A DNA stretch of 64,000 nucleotides from Paenibacillus sp. DCT19 (GCF_003268635.1 NZ_CP029639.1:6182001-6246000), one strand, 5' to 3'; positions 52,875 through 64,000 are shown, counted from the first letter of the stretch. Numbers and translations: made by a program. Notes: a model not told the origin generated them from the sequence alone.

Positions 52875-52965
52875 GAGGTTGTTCAGTCTATTGAACCTGT
52901 ACTAAAATATAATGCATATATTATTAATATTTTTGGAGACCTTCCGATTCCGGAAGCCCGCCTGC

Positions 52966-53002
52966 AAGAGAACCCGTTGATCACTGTGGGTTCTTTTTTT
53001 TG
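52966..53002 (+). terminator. Terminator after the AbrB-type gene
   Basis: GAGAACCC (52968-52975) pairs with GGGTTCTT (52988-52995) and runs into TTTTTT. It ends just before the Crp-like gene. A 12-bp match to the RepB end (AGAGGTTGTTCA) starts at 52874 on the AbrB-type stop codon. Confidence 0.75.
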
Positions 53003-53035
53003 ATTAATACATCCTATGGATTGGAAAGGAATCGT

Positions 53036-53731
53036 ATGGATAACATTCAATATTTATCCCAATTTAATCTCATGGCTTGCCTATCGGAATCCGACCTGAT
53101 TGAAATGGACAGCATGACGTCGATCACGACCCTCCCCAAAGATACATTGATACAAACTCCCGACCAGTTTAAAGAAGGGTTCTATTTTGTGAAAAAGGGA
53201 ACCGTTCGCCTATACACGATTAATGTAGAGGGTAAGCAATTTACACTGGATATGTTGGGTGAAGGTAACGTGTTTGGAGAGATGAATGGCATTTCACTTG
53301 GCACTCGTATGCTGTATATCGAAACAATGGAGGAATGTGACATATGCCTGATGAACAGGCAACGATTTGAAAAATTTCTTATCGAACATCCCAGATTCAT
53401 GATGAACCTAATGAAAGTGCTGAGTGAGCGCATCCAGAGTATGAGTGAGCTGACACAGAAGTTCGCTCTGGGGACTCTCCATGATAAAATCATGCATAAT
53501 CTCATTCGGCTCGCCGCTCAGGTTGGATCAAGCGAAGAAGGCGAATACTTCCGAATGAATTGTGCCATTACTCATCAGGAGATCGCTTGGATGGCGGGAG
53601 CCACCCGGGAGTCCGTTACCGTTGCACTTCAGGAGCTTTTGAGAGCAGGCCGCATTCGTACCGGATATAAGACCATATCGGTACATCGCGAAGAAATGGC
53701 GGCCAACCGCAGTAGAAGCTCACAATTGTAA
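53036..53731 (+). CDS. Crp/Fnr family transcriptional regulator
   Basis: This 231-residue protein has an N-terminal cyclic-nucleotide-binding-type beta barrel (about 15-125; FYFVKKGTVRLYTINVEGK, GEGNVFGEM), a dimer helix, and a C-terminal Crp winged helix (ITHQEIAWMAGATRESVTVA). The Arg/Ser pair of the cAMP phosphate-binding cassette is not clearly conserved and there is no Fnr-type N-terminal Cys cluster, so the signal is unknown. ATG 53036 follows AAAGGAA; a start at 53000 would lie in the terminator region. Confidence 0.87.
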   Translation: MDNIQYLSQFNLMACLSESDLIEMDSMTSITTLPKDTLIQTPDQFKEGFYFVKKGTVRLYTINVEGKQFTLDMLGEGNVFGEMNGISLGTRMLYIETMEECDICLMNRQRFEKFLIEHPRFMMNLMKVLSERIQSMSELTQKFALGTLHDKIMHNLIRLAAQVGSSEEGEYFRMNCAITHQEIAWMAGATRESVTVALQELLRAGRIRTGYKTISVHREEMAANRSRSSQL

Positions 53732-53805
53732 GGTTCATTACATCTCTGACCCTCCACACAATGTATCGTGTAGATTAACTACACACTTTTAAGGAGGATA
53801 TCCTA

Positions 53806-54642
53806 ATGAGCCACAAAACAGCTCAGCCTACAACTGAAGACATTCTTTCGCGCAAAGGTGCACGCACCGCCAAGGACATTCCCAAGCATGTCCTTCAGCT
53901 ATTACAAGCTGGGCAGATCGAATCTGTAAATCTGACGGAATGGCTGGCGGTGGATCACCTGCTTCTATTTCAACAGATTATTGTTGAATGGAAACTACAT
54001 AACGAAAGCCATGAAATCATTGAACAGCTAGCTCGAATGAAGGAGCATCGTATTATGAAGATCATTCCCGCTATTGCCAGTGGATGGCTGCAAATTATGG
54101 ATAATCAAGATCTTCATGGACGATCGTCCCTCTTCTCCGCCCTTGCCGAGCATCGCTCGGATGGTGTACGCTGCTGGGCTGCATATATCATTGGACTGGA
54201 TCCTCGTCTGAATCTAGCAGATAAATTAGAGCGAATCACTCCATTTGCAGCTGATCATCATTTTGGCGTGAGAGAAATCGCCTGGATGGCTGTTCGATCC
54301 CCTGTCACCGCCGAGCTGTCAGAAGCATTAGAACTCCTCGCCCACTGGGTAACCCACCCAGACCCACTTATTCGACGCTTCGCCATAGAAGTGATAAGAC
54401 CGCATGGTGTCTGGTCCAAACATATTCAGCAGCTAAAAGAACAACCTGAGCTCGCCCTCCCCCTGCTTGAGCATGTAAAGTCAGATACGGTTAAATACGT
54501 ACAAGACTCCGTCAGTAACTGGCTGAACGATGCCAGCAAGTCCAATCCTGATTGGGTTCGTCAGATATGTAACAACTGGGCTGAACAATCGGATACTAAG
54601 CATACACGGCGAATCATTACACGTGCACAACGTAGTCTATAA
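53806..54642 (+). CDS. DNA alkylation repair protein (HEAT-repeat, AlkC/AlkD-like)
   Basis: This 278-residue all-helical protein matches the HEAT-like DNA glycosylase family that removes alkylated bases. Recognisable segments are LIRRFAIEVIRPHGVWSKH and the C-terminal VKYVQDSVSNWLNDASKSNP followed by DWVRQICNNW, typical of the AlkC side. AAGGAGG lies 9 bases before the ATG. Single gene between the Crp-like regulator and a convergent doxX-like gene. Confidence 0.8.
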   Translation: MSHKTAQPTTEDILSRKGARTAKDIPKHVLQLLQAGQIESVNLTEWLAVDHLLLFQQIIVEWKLHNESHEIIEQLARMKEHRIMKIIPAIASGWLQIMDNQDLHGRSSLFSALAEHRSDGVRCWAAYIIGLDPRLNLADKLERITPFAADHHFGVREIAWMAVRSPVTAELSEALELLAHWVTHPDPLIRRFAIEVIRPHGVWSKHIQQLKEQPELALPLLEHVKSDTVKYVQDSVSNWLNDASKSNPDWVRQICNNWAEQSDTKHTRRIITRAQRSL

Positions 54643-54705
54643 AGCGGAGCCATTCACCATGCTTGTGATTAGCCTTTGCGGTTGGACGGCTCTAGTGACA
54701 TAAAT

Positions 54706-54750
54706 CAAAGAGAGGATTGCTGTAAGATAAACAGCAATCCTCTCTTTGAT
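54706..54750. terminator. Terminator between convergent repair and DoxX genes
   Basis: An 18-bp stem CAAAGAGAGGATTGCTGT with its near-perfect complement ACAGCAATCCTCTCTTTG around a 7-base loop. It lies between converging genes and may stop both. Confidence 0.75.
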
Positions 54751-54771
54751 ATGCCTATGTGAAATTGAAAG

Positions 54772-55140
54772 TTAAGCTTGTACCGCTTCAATATCCGTAT
54801 CTTCCATCTGACGCAGACTTACAATCAGAACAACAATATTAGCTACCAGCAGCACCGCTGGGAAAGGAATAGCTCCATACTGTCCATAGATCAAGTGGCT
54901 TCCTACAGCCCCAATCAGTATAAACGTCAGCAAGCCAGCAGCCAGAACACGGGTACGTGGAATTAACAATCCAACGGCACTCAGAAGCTCAACCCCGCCG
55001 ATCAGATACATGGTCCATTTTGGATAAGAGAAGCTGTCAAAGGTCTGTACCATCATATCCGCACCTACAACCTTGTTATACCCCGTCATTACAAATACAC
55101 CTGCAAGCACAACTAATAAAATATATCCTAAAATTCTCAT
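54772..55140 (-). CDS. DoxX family membrane protein
   Basis: The 122-residue protein has four membrane segments and the DoxX pattern VFVMTGYNKVVGADMMV at residues 16-32 and LIGGVELLSAVGLLIPRTR in the middle. DoxX-like proteins are small quinone-related or thiol-stress-linked membrane proteins of uncertain biochemical role. An HxlR regulator gene is transcribed divergently about 400 bp away, a frequent pairing; HxlR proteins often respond to aldehydes or thiol stress. Confidence 0.82.
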   Translation of the reverse strand: MRILGYILLVVLAGVFVMTGYNKVVGADMMVQTFDSFSYPKWTMYLIGGVELLSAVGLLIPRTRVLAAGLLTFILIGAVGSHLIYGQYGAIPFPAVLLVANIVVLIVSLRQMEDTDIEAVQA

Positions 55141-55539
55141 ATGTATGTTCCTCCGTTTTAATATGTCATGTTAGTTGTTGTACTAATCGTACTTCAATCT
55201 AAAGGTCTCTTCGTCTTCATTCTATGTAAAGGTTACCGAGGTAACTCTATCTTTCGCTTCAGCTAAAGGTGATACATCCCAGCATAATTATATGTATACA
55301 TATAATACAGACTAAAAATCATTAACTTACTTTTATGAAGTGAGTATATAATAATAAGATTATTTAATCAAGTAATTTTTTGATAAATGGTGTATAATAC
55401 GTACAAAAGGTATGTTACAGTATTATTAGTAGTAACTTAGTAACTTGCGTTGACTTGATTGTCCTTTATTTTCGTTAGAGTGGCAGAGAGCCAATTCTTT
55501 ATATACATGAACTATGTCATCTATCTTCCTTGAATCGAG
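55141..55539. other. Divergent doxX-hxlR intergenic region
   Basis: These 399 A/T-rich bases contain the doxX promoter leftward and the hxlR promoter rightward. I see a TATAAT at 55393-55398 without a good -35 box, and the tandem AGTAACTTAGTAACTT at 55430-55446 that could bind a regulator. No gene or repeat family member is seen. Confidence 0.4.
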
Positions 55540-55872
55540 GTGAACACGTTGAGATTGAGAAAAGTGAAGTCCCCAAGTCCCTGTCTGATCACACAAGCCA
55601 TGGATATTATCGGTAAGAAGTGGGTGCTGTTGATCATGTATCAACTCTTATCTGGACCCAAACGGTTTACGGAGCTTGAATCGGAGATGGCTATTAGCGG
55701 ACGACTATTATCCGAGCGTCTGAAAGAGATGGAGACGGAAGGCATTGTCACAAGGCATATGTATCCTGAAATTCCTCCTCGGGTTGAATACGAGCTAACA
55801 CCTAAAGGTAGAGCCATTGAACCCGTCATTAATCAGATTTATGGATGGTCGTCTGAATGGTTGAAACGATAG
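55540..55872 (+). CDS. HxlR family transcriptional regulator
   Basis: This 110-residue winged-helix regulator has the HxlR signature: a Cys near the start (SPCLITQAMDIIGKKWVLLI), FTELESEMAISGRLLSERLKEM with the usual helix-turn-helix, and the wing PPRVEYELTPKGRA. The N-terminal Cys is redox-active in several family members. The start is GTG 55540, or TTG 55549 given the GAGGTGA just upstream. It probably regulates the divergent doxX-like gene and itself. Confidence 0.87.
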   Translation: MNTLRLRKVKSPSPCLITQAMDIIGKKWVLLIMYQLLSGPKRFTELESEMAISGRLLSERLKEMETEGIVTRHMYPEIPPRVEYELTPKGRAIEPVINQIYGWSSEWLKR

Positions 55873-55963
55873 CATCATCCAGTTGGTTAAGCCATCTTAT
55901 CCGCCAAAGTAATTGTCGTTATTGAGCTTGCTTAGCGATTGGCTGAATAAATATGTGCAACAC

Positions 55964-56020
55964 GAAGACGCCTGACTGCGGTAGATCCTCGGATCACTTC
56001 CGCTGTCAGGCGTCTTTCAT
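55964..56020. terminator. Bidirectional terminator between hxlR and oxidoreductase gene
   Basis: GAAGACGCCTGAC pairs with GTCAGGCGTCTTTC, with inner stems GCGG/CCGC and GATC/GATC. It lies between convergent genes. Confidence 0.8.
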
Positions 56021-56097
56021 TACCTTTATATTCACCGATGTAATTTAATTAATAATCAAAGAATATGAATTACGCTTTAACGAGCTTTACCTGCGCT

Positions 56098-57102
56098 TTA
56101 ATGAGAAAGCTCCTTCAGGGGCTGTAATTGCACGGGCAATCCAGACTCGGCTGACGCTAATGCTGCGGTCGTAATCTCTTGGGTGCGACATGCATCTGCA
56201 TAATCGGAGAGAATGCGTGAACGATCCCCTGTGCGAAGAGCGTGGATGAATGCTTCATTTTCCCGTTCATATGGATTATGCCCTGCCGGAATTTCCTGTC
56301 CTGCCATTGCATGACGAGCTGCACTTGGAAGCAGAAGACGTTCCGGTGTCCAATCCCACACGCCTGCTTCGGTATAGAACTGTAGCCCTGCACCGCCCTC
56401 ACCATCGGGTAGTAAGCAAGTGTTCGCAATACTGGCAATCGCACCACTCTGCAGCTTGATGGATACATTAGCTACATCCGATACCGTAACATGGTCGTGC
56501 TTCTCATGCATGATACGCTGAGCGGCAACAGCATACACCTCAGTCACTTCACCTGCGCAATACCGTAATAAGTCCACAATATGTGTAGTCTGTTCTACGA
56601 ATTGACCTCCGGAGCCCTCTTGTCTACGCCACCAAGCCACGCCAGGCATGCCGCCCATCCAGCGTCCAAGCGCCATACCGACTGTCTGCTCTTGGATCGC
56701 TTCCCTTAGTACCTGAGCTGCCTCTTGGTATCTGAAGTGATAGCCTACGGAGGTTAGCAATCCCGTCTTTTGTACTTGTGACAAGATTTGTTTCGGGATA
56801 TCCATGCCTGTGCTGAGTGGTTTCTCCACCAGGAATGGGATGTTACGACGTATCAGTTCAGCTTCTATTGAACCGTGAGACATTGGAGGTACACAGATGT
56901 AGACAGCGTCTAACTTCTGACCGTCCAACATATGCTCCAGCTCACCATAACCAGCAGCATCATATACAGAAGCCATTGCCTCCGCTTTCTCTTGTGTTGT
57001 ACCAAGAACGGCAGCGACACGTACACCTTCCATTTTTGCTAGAATATCTGCATGAACCTTACTGAACCAACCTGTTCCAATGATTCCGATCTGCAATGTC
57101 AT
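56098..57102 (-). CDS. Gfo/Idh/MocA family oxidoreductase
   Basis: This 334-residue NAD(P)-dependent dehydrogenase has the N-terminal Rossmann motif IGIIGTGWFSKVHADIL (GxGxxG-type) and the EKPLSTG motif with the conserved Lys of the family near residue 93, followed by the C-terminal alpha/beta domain (GGQFVEQTTHIVDLLRYC, with the conserved His). The family oxidises sugars or inositols. Placement after glpD on the same strand, 67 bp apart, allows co-transcription but no metabolic link is obvious. Confidence 0.88.
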   Translation of the reverse strand: MTLQIGIIGTGWFSKVHADILAKMEGVRVAAVLGTTQEKAEAMASVYDAAGYGELEHMLDGQKLDAVYICVPPMSHGSIEAELIRRNIPFLVEKPLSTGMDIPKQILSQVQKTGLLTSVGYHFRYQEAAQVLREAIQEQTVGMALGRWMGGMPGVAWWRRQEGSGGQFVEQTTHIVDLLRYCAGEVTEVYAVAAQRIMHEKHDHVTVSDVANVSIKLQSGAIASIANTCLLPDGEGGAGLQFYTEAGVWDWTPERLLLPSAARHAMAGQEIPAGHNPYERENEAFIHALRTGDRSRILSDYADACRTQEITTAALASAESGLPVQLQPLKELSH

Positions 57103-57169
57103 GGATGTAGCCCCTTTCTAAATTACGCGCTTACATGTTCCATTCGACCCCCAGTGTCGAAATCCTGCC

Positions 57170-58828
57170 TTACTTTTTGCCAGATGCCTCCAGCAGCAAG
57201 CGATCCAGTTCCTGTCTATACCCTTCTGTCTGTTCATCTGTCCACAATAAACGTTCGCTCATATAACGAACAACAGCGGTCTTCCACGCTCGAACTTCGT
57301 TAATACGGAAAAATAAATCACCCGTTCTCCTTACGAAGAAATCGGCAGGAGTCACCGTCATTTCTTCTTCTATCGAATACTTGAGCATTAACAACAGCTC
57401 CGGTGGCAACCCATGCCACTCGGCTTTCGTTCGTGGATCGGGCATCCGATCATAGAGAGCATCCACATTTGAACCATAGGTACGTGCCAGCCGTTCAGCC
57501 GCACGGCGCTCTAACCCAAGTGCAACGCCATCCTTAATTTTACGTTCTGCATAGGATTCGAATCCAGCAGAACCGCCTACATTGCCTCCGGAGATCGGCA
57601 TCTTTTTGGTCAAGCACGCCTTCACCGATCGCCCTGTTTCCTTCTCCAACTGGCGAGCAGCCAAATCTACGACCATTTCAGCCATTTTACGATACCCCGT
57701 TAATTTACCTCCAGCAATCGTAATCAGCCCTGAAGGCGATACCCAAACCTCATCCTTACGAGAAATTTCAGAGGGATCTTTACCCTCTTCATGGATGAGT
57801 GGGCGCACCCCTGCCCAGCCAGACTCTACATCCTCCGCACGAATATTCATCTGAGGGAACATGCCGTTGATCGCATGGATCACGTAATCTCGATCAGATT
57901 CAGAAATCAATGGATGTGCCGGATCATCCGTATACACGGTGTCTGTTGTGCCTACATAGGTTTTGCCATCTCGCGGAACCGCAAATACCATCCTTCCGTC
58001 AGGTGTATCAAAATAAACAGCCTGCCTTAACGGAAATCGTGAACCGTCGAACACTAAGTGAATGCCTTTGGTCATCTGTAAAGTCTTGCCTTCACGGGAA
58101 CCATCCGCCTTACGCAGCTCATCCACCCACGGACCTGAAGCATTGATGAACTTGCTTGCTCGAAGCTGATAAGAATGACCATGAATTTGATCCGTCGCCT
58201 GGATACCGATGATTTGACCGTTTTCTTTAATGAATCCGTCCGCTTTCACATAGTTCACAGCCTGCGCCCCAAAACGTACCGCTTCTTTCATTACTTCAAT
58301 GGTCAGCCTTGCATCGTCCGTGCGATACTCAACGTAAAGTCCGCTGCCTAACAGTCCCTCTTTGCCCAGTAAAGGCTCCATGTCTGCTGTTGCCCCGGCA
58401 TTTAACATTTTGCGCCGTTCACTATACTTCACGCCGGCTAATCGGTCATACACCATTAATCCCAGGGATGTACTGAACCGACCGAAAGTACCTGCCGTAT
58501 AGATCGGCAACAACATCGGTTCAGGTGTGGTCACATGCGGTCCATTTTCATATACGACAGCTCGCTCACGACCTACCTCAGCGACCATCTTCACTTCAAA
58601 CTGCTTCAAATACCGCAGACCTCCATGAACCAGCTTAGTGGAACGACTGGAGGTTCCCGCCGCAAAATCCTGCATTTCCACAACGGCTGTCTTCAATCCA
58701 CGGGAAGCTGCATCCAGCGCAATACCTGCTCCCGTGATGCCACCTCCAATAACCAATATGTCAAAATGTGCATTCGCCATGTCTTGCAAATATGCCGTAC
58801 GATTGATCGCTGAGAAAGAAGCCGTCAT
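57170..58828 (-). CDS. glpD: Aerobic glycerol-3-phosphate dehydrogenase
   Basis: This membrane-associated FAD enzyme oxidises glycerol-3-phosphate to dihydroxyacetone phosphate and feeds electrons to quinone. The FAD-binding motif is VIGGGITGAGIALDAASRG, followed by TSSRSTKLVHGGLRYL, and a C-terminal cap domain (about 400-552). At about 552 residues the length is normal. ATG 58828 has GGGAGTGAG at 5 bases; ATG 58843 is in frame. A transcription terminator lies in the leader 45 bp upstream, the layout controlled by GlpP in B. subtilis. Confidence 0.94.
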   Translation of the reverse strand: MTASFSAINRTAYLQDMANAHFDILVIGGGITGAGIALDAASRGLKTAVVEMQDFAAGTSSRSTKLVHGGLRYLKQFEVKMVAEVGRERAVVYENGPHVTTPEPMLLPIYTAGTFGRFSTSLGLMVYDRLAGVKYSERRKMLNAGATADMEPLLGKEGLLGSGLYVEYRTDDARLTIEVMKEAVRFGAQAVNYVKADGFIKENGQIIGIQATDQIHGHSYQLRASKFINASGPWVDELRKADGSREGKTLQMTKGIHLVFDGSRFPLRQAVYFDTPDGRMVFAVPRDGKTYVGTTDTVYTDDPAHPLISESDRDYVIHAINGMFPQMNIRAEDVESGWAGVRPLIHEEGKDPSEISRKDEVWVSPSGLITIAGGKLTGYRKMAEMVVDLAARQLEKETGRSVKACLTKKMPISGGNVGGSAGFESYAERKIKDGVALGLERRAAERLARTYGSNVDALYDRMPDPRTKAEWHGLPPELLLMLKYSIEEEMTVTPADFFVRRTGDLFFRINEVRAWKTAVVRYMSERLLWTDEQTEGYRQELDRLLLEASGKK

Positions 58829-58872
58829 CCGTCTCACTCCCATTCATTCCCTTTATTTTATCCGCAAAAGAA

Positions 58873-58926
58873 CAAAAAAAAGACCACGTCATTCGCTACA
58901 GCAATTGCTGAGCGGTACGTGGTCTC
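58873..58926 (-). terminator. glpD leader terminator, likely GlpP antitermination target
   Basis: On the minus strand AGACCACGT pairs with ACGTGGTCT, with inner GCT/AGC and CAGCAATTGCTG helices, followed by eight T, all upstream of the glpD start. GlpP binds the glpD leader RNA and prevents termination in the presence of glycerol-3-phosphate in B. subtilis. It could also be the simple terminator of glpK 290 bp upstream. Confidence 0.7.
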
Positions 58927-59218
58927 TCCCGATCTCCAGACATCATTTTTTAACTTGTAACCCAATCCTAACACACATTTTGAACGGCGTGAAGTCCTGA
59001 AATGACACATTATTCAAAAAAATTTTAAATTTTTCATAATGACAAGGATGGATTTTCAAACTGAACCACTAAGGCTTAACTTTTCCTAATAGTGGGTATA
59101 TGGATTTTGTTACACAGGAAGATATCCCCTGTAATTTATGCATCATTTTCCACCAGTAAATCTCAGCCATTCCATATGTTTAATAAAAAAGTGCAAATGT
59201 ATTTTTTCCTACTGCCAC

Positions 59219-61296
<2,078 letters not shown>

Positions 61297-61378
61297 GCGG
61301 CTCCCCCTACGTAAATCAGATGCCTATATTGTATATTCCATGCTCTGTTAACGGCAAGCGATGCAGGTTATTCAGACC

Positions 61379-61422
61379 CAAAAAAGCTGCCGTCCCCTCA
61401 CGAGGAGGTGATGACAGCAGCG
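61379..61422 (-). terminator. Terminator between ribA and glpP (leftward)
   Basis: On the minus strand GCTGCTGTC pairs with GACGGCAGC, with an inner CCTC/GAGG helix, then TTTTTTGGG. It lies 93 bp past the ribA stop and 83 bp before glpP. It may end ribA or act as a second GlpP-controlled leader terminator. Confidence 0.75.
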
Positions 61423-61514
61423 TTTATCTAAACTCACATTGCTCTAACGATAAGCATTCCATTATCGAAACCCTTGTCGATCATTTCTAAACGGTACCAG
61501 CCTACACGTATACG

Positions 61515-62264
61515 TTAAGCTTGTGCGTGCGGAAGCAACGTATCCGTGTCCGCCAAGTGACCAGAACGGCTCACTTTGGTCTGCAAATACTTTTCGTTAA
61601 AGGCTGAACGATCACCCCATAGCGGAACACGTCCACCTACGTTCAATCCCGCCTCTTGCAGTGCAGCAAGCTTACGAGGATTGTTCGTAATCAAAGTAAC
61701 CGGTGTTGAACGAAGCGCACGCAATACAGCAATCGCATCATCATAATTACGTGCATCATCAGTGAATCCAAGTTGCAGGTTCGCATCGACCGTATCCAAG
61801 CCTTCTTCCTGCAACAGATAAGCCATAGCTTTGCTGAACAGACCAATACCGCGACCTTCATGGTTAGCAAGATAGAACAGTGCACCCGCACCGTGAGCAG
61901 CGATCATCTTCATGGATTGCTCCAGTTGGAAGCCGCAGTCACAACGTTTGCTGCCAAAAATGTCGCCTGTATGACAGATGCTATGCATCCGAATCAAAGC
62001 TTCTTGTGCTTCAGCGAAATCGCCGTATACCAACACGCTGGATTGTTGACGCTCTGCAAGCTCTGCCGTAGCAAGTGATTCAATCAGTTCGCCACTTTCC
62101 ATCGCTCGATCAGACTTCAACCAGCTATACCACTGGAATGTGTGTGTCTCTCCATCCAGGTTGACCGGAAGCTTAATCGGTCCCACGAGGTATATGAAGT
62201 CTTTTCCACTCGGAAAAGTCTGAATTTTAGGGGCAAGTAGCTTTATAATATGTGAATTAATCAT
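61515..62264 (-). CDS. ribA: GTP cyclohydrolase II
   Basis: This 249-residue enzyme opens GTP to start riboflavin synthesis. The zinc ligands are in CHTGDIFGSKRCDCGFQLE (three Cys), with the catalytic NHEGRGIGLFSKAMAYLLQ and the closing ITNNPRKLAAL. It is a stand-alone RibA without the RibB domain and has an N-terminal extension of about 55 residues. No FMN riboswitch is seen upstream, only a RepA copy, so it is probably not part of the main rib operon and may be a paralogue. Confidence 0.9.
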   Translation of the reverse strand: MINSHIIKLLAPKIQTFPSGKDFIYLVGPIKLPVNLDGETHTFQWYSWLKSDRAMESGELIESLATAELAERQQSSVLVYGDFAEAQEALIRMHSICHTGDIFGSKRCDCGFQLEQSMKMIAAHGAGALFYLANHEGRGIGLFSKAMAYLLQEEGLDTVDANLQLGFTDDARNYDDAIAVLRALRSTPVTLITNNPRKLAALQEAGLNVGGRVPLWGDRSAFNEKYLQTKVSRSGHLADTDTLLPHAQA

Positions 62265-62299
62265 GTTTGTTCCTCCTGTTAAGCCATCTCATCGTACTC

Positions 62300-62491
62300 T
62301 ACATAAGTTCAACTTAAAAATGTTAACACTAACCATTCCGATGACAGAATAACCTTCCGATCGCTGTTATCCCCAAATTTTATTGAATCACTCCTCCAAG
62401 GATTAAATTCGGGGATAAAGGCGAACACTTCGTTTCTTTAGGTTATTTCTGTCCTCTCCATTATCGTGTAAAACGTTTAATTGAACGTATA
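62300..62491. repeat. RepA copy 4
   Basis: Outer sequences TACATAAGTTCAACTTAA and TTTAATTGAACGTATA are diverged inverted ends. The core GATCGCTGTTATCCCC, a hairpin AAATTT..AAATTC closed by CCCC/GGGG, and GACAGAATAA/TTATTTCTGTC are well preserved. It lies between divergent ribA and the binding lipoprotein gene. Confidence 0.82.
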
Positions 62492-62590
62492 TTCACTGGC
62501 AGCACTATCCGAGAATGTATCTTCATTCTCGTGTGAGTGTTTGAGCAAATATATAGGACAGTACGTATCTATATTTTTGTTATTATCATT

Positions 62591-62661
62591 AGTTACTTTA
62601 TGTAAGTTAGTTTAGAATAAAAATTATCATGTGTCAAGTAACTTTTAAATTTAAAGTAACT
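62591..62661. promoter_or_regulatory. Direct and inverted AGTAACT repeats upstream of the binding lipoprotein
   Basis: AAGTAACT occurs directly at 62636 and 62654 (18 bp apart), and the 10-mer AGTTACTTTA (62591) is the exact complement of TAAAGTAACT (62652-62661). The array ends about 160 bp before the gene. It could bind an AraC-type response regulator, which commonly controls such sugar-binding genes in Paenibacillus. Confidence 0.35.
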
Positions 62662-62824
62662 GTTAAAATAAGTGCAATATACTTTTCGAATAACTTCTCA
62701 TATCGTCACAAATTCTTGTTTCATTTGAGGAATAATGGGTATGAGTTTAGAAACTACTCATACACTTATGTTGTAGTCCAAAGTAACATCATGCCTTGAA
62801 CATATCGATGAGGGGGTTATGCAC

Positions 62825-64000
62825 ATGATCCGCCGGAAAAGAACATACTGGGTAGCTGTCATCCTGGTCTGCGTCCTGCTGGTAAGCGGATGCTCCATCT
62901 GGTCGGAACCAAACGATTCAGCGAACAACAAAAAGGTAGCGCTTACATTATGGTATTGGAATCGTTCTATCGACGACAAGCTGATTGCCAAGGCCAAAGA
63001 GAAATTCCCTAATATTGAGCTGACTGCTCAGAAAATTGGCGGTGATTTCAAAGCCAAGCTAAAGACGACACTTGCCGCACGTTCAGGTGAGCCGGATATC
63101 GTAGCCCTAAACGATTGGATCATGGAGCTTTTCCCCAGTGAAGATCGCTTTTATAATTTGTATGACCTTGGAGCAGGTGAAATAGAGGATCAATATTTAG
63201 AGTGGAAATGGAAGCAAGGCGTCACGCCAAGTGGACAGATGATTGGATTCCCTATGGATACCGGGCCGACCGCACTATTTTATCGTGCTGATCTATTCAA
63301 GGAAGCCGGACTTCCCTCAGAACCGGAAGAGGTTGCTCGTCAAATGGATAGCTGGGACGCTTATGCAGCAGCAGGAGAGAAATTGAAGGAAGCACTCGGA
63401 GGCAAGGTTTTTCTGACCGATAATATTGGAAGCGTTTACAATCAAGTGTTGTCCCAAGGGACTGAGCGTTACTTCCGACCTGACGGCTCCTTTATTGGCA
63501 TGGATTCCCCTCTGGTGCGCAAAAGCTGGGATACTGCGGTAGCCTTTAAGCAAAAAGGACTGCTCGCCAATGCAGATGGCTGGACGCCAACCTGGAATGC
63601 AGCGATGAATAATGGTGAGATTGCCTCATTTGTCGGTGCGGTGTGGATGAAACAGGTGTTGCAGGAGGCTGCTCCTGATACATCGGGTCAATGGCGTGTA
63701 ACGCGAGCACCTGGCGGAGATGGGAATAACGGCGGCTCGTTTCTATCTATTCTGAAATCCAGTAAACATCCCCAAGAAGCATTCGAGCTTATTCGCTGGC
63801 TGCAAAGCCCTGAAAATCAATTGGAGCAATATCAAACGTTAAACTTATTCCCATCGGCACCGGGGTATTCGATCAACCAGCTATGAAGGAAGAGGAACCT
63901 TTCTTCGGCGGGCAAGCGACAGGACCTGTATTTGCTGCCTCAGCACAGCAGGTTCCGGATGCTTTCTTCGGAGAACGTTATCCATCGGTACACAATATCA
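62825..64000 (+). CDS. ABC transporter extracellular substrate-binding lipoprotein, frameshifted and cut by window end
   Basis: This is a family-1 sugar-type binding protein. A signal peptide ends in the lipobox LLVSGC (Cys23); the mature part has LTLWYWNRSIDDKLIAKAK and IGFPMDTGPTALFYRADLF, typical of carbohydrate-binding components. The open frame stops at 63886, but adding one G in the run 63862-63865 continues in frame as FDQPAMKEEEPFFGGQATGP to the window edge, so the stop is probably a sequencing artefact. ATG 62825 follows GAGGGGG by 8 bases; ATG 62819 is too close. The rest of the operon lies beyond the window. Confidence 0.82.

Noticed and set aside
62265..62480. FMN riboswitch before ribA
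   Set aside because: The region holds a RepA copy; no conserved FMN-aptamer core such as AGGGTGAAATTCCC is present.

Overview
The window looks like a chromosomal segment of a Paenibacillus-type Bacillota bacterium. Supporting signs are moderate GC, strong AGGAGG-type ribosome binding sites, a bacterial nitric oxide synthase, a GlpP-controlled glycerol operon, an LrgA/LrgB pair, an AbrB-type regulator, and a peptide quorum-sensing pair resembling the Alo (aimR-like operon) systems that I recall from Paenibacillus polymyxa. Genus is inferred, not proven. I see no rRNA, tRNA, CRISPR array, prophage or transposase gene.

Layout. 1-1,867: spermidine/putrescine-type ABC permease (cut by the window start) and ATPase. 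2,338-3,968: a self-contained RRNPP-type receptor gene overlapping a 36-codon secreted pro-peptide gene. 4,085-7,403: MFS transporter, then a MarR-SDR-acetoacetate decarboxylase-like operon. 7,503-10,961: nitric oxide synthase, Dps, HAD hydrolase, small membrane protein. 11,068-18,239: a leftward operon joining a PotABCD-like importer to a nucleoside hydrolase and an adenine deaminase, which suggests purine nucleoside or base salvage; two different dispersed repeats sit inside it. 18,673-24,611: MpsC-like protein, zinc-ribbon membrane protein, DUF3105 protein, chemotaxis receptor, second nucleoside hydrolase. 24,902-32,361: MMPL exporter with a divergent TetR gene, MocR-like regulator, acetyltransferase, lipid kinase, unknown protein. 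32,548-36,687: heterodimeric ABC exporter with its MarR gene. 36,926-41,880: glucuronate isomerase, MBL hydrolase, lipoprotein, cytoplasmic alpha-amylase. 42,081-47,409: nuclease-helicase, HmoB-like protein, LTA synthase-like protein. 47,644-49,952: two acetyltransferases and a carbon-nitrogen hydrolase. 50,155-55,872: LysR with LrgA/LrgB, AbrB-like and Crp-like regulators, DNA alkylation repair protein, DoxX and HxlR. 56,098-62,264: oxidoreductase, glpD, glpK, glpP, ribA. 62,825-end: sugar-type binding lipoprotein, cut by the window end.

Two dispersed intergenic repeat families stand out. RepA is about 180-230 bp, has terminal inverted repeats and occurs six times. RepB is about 164 bp, with two full copies and several remnants, and one end repeatedly abuts the stop codon of a neighbouring gene. 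Neither encodes a transposase, so both look like MITE-like or structured intergenic elements.

Six genes (nos, the exporter's marR, the nuclease-helicase, the LTA synthase-like gene, lrgB, and the last binding protein) are each broken by what looks like one missing base, five of them in a homopolymer run. This is more likely systematic sequencing or assembly error than gene decay, and I annotate these genes at full length with the shift noted.
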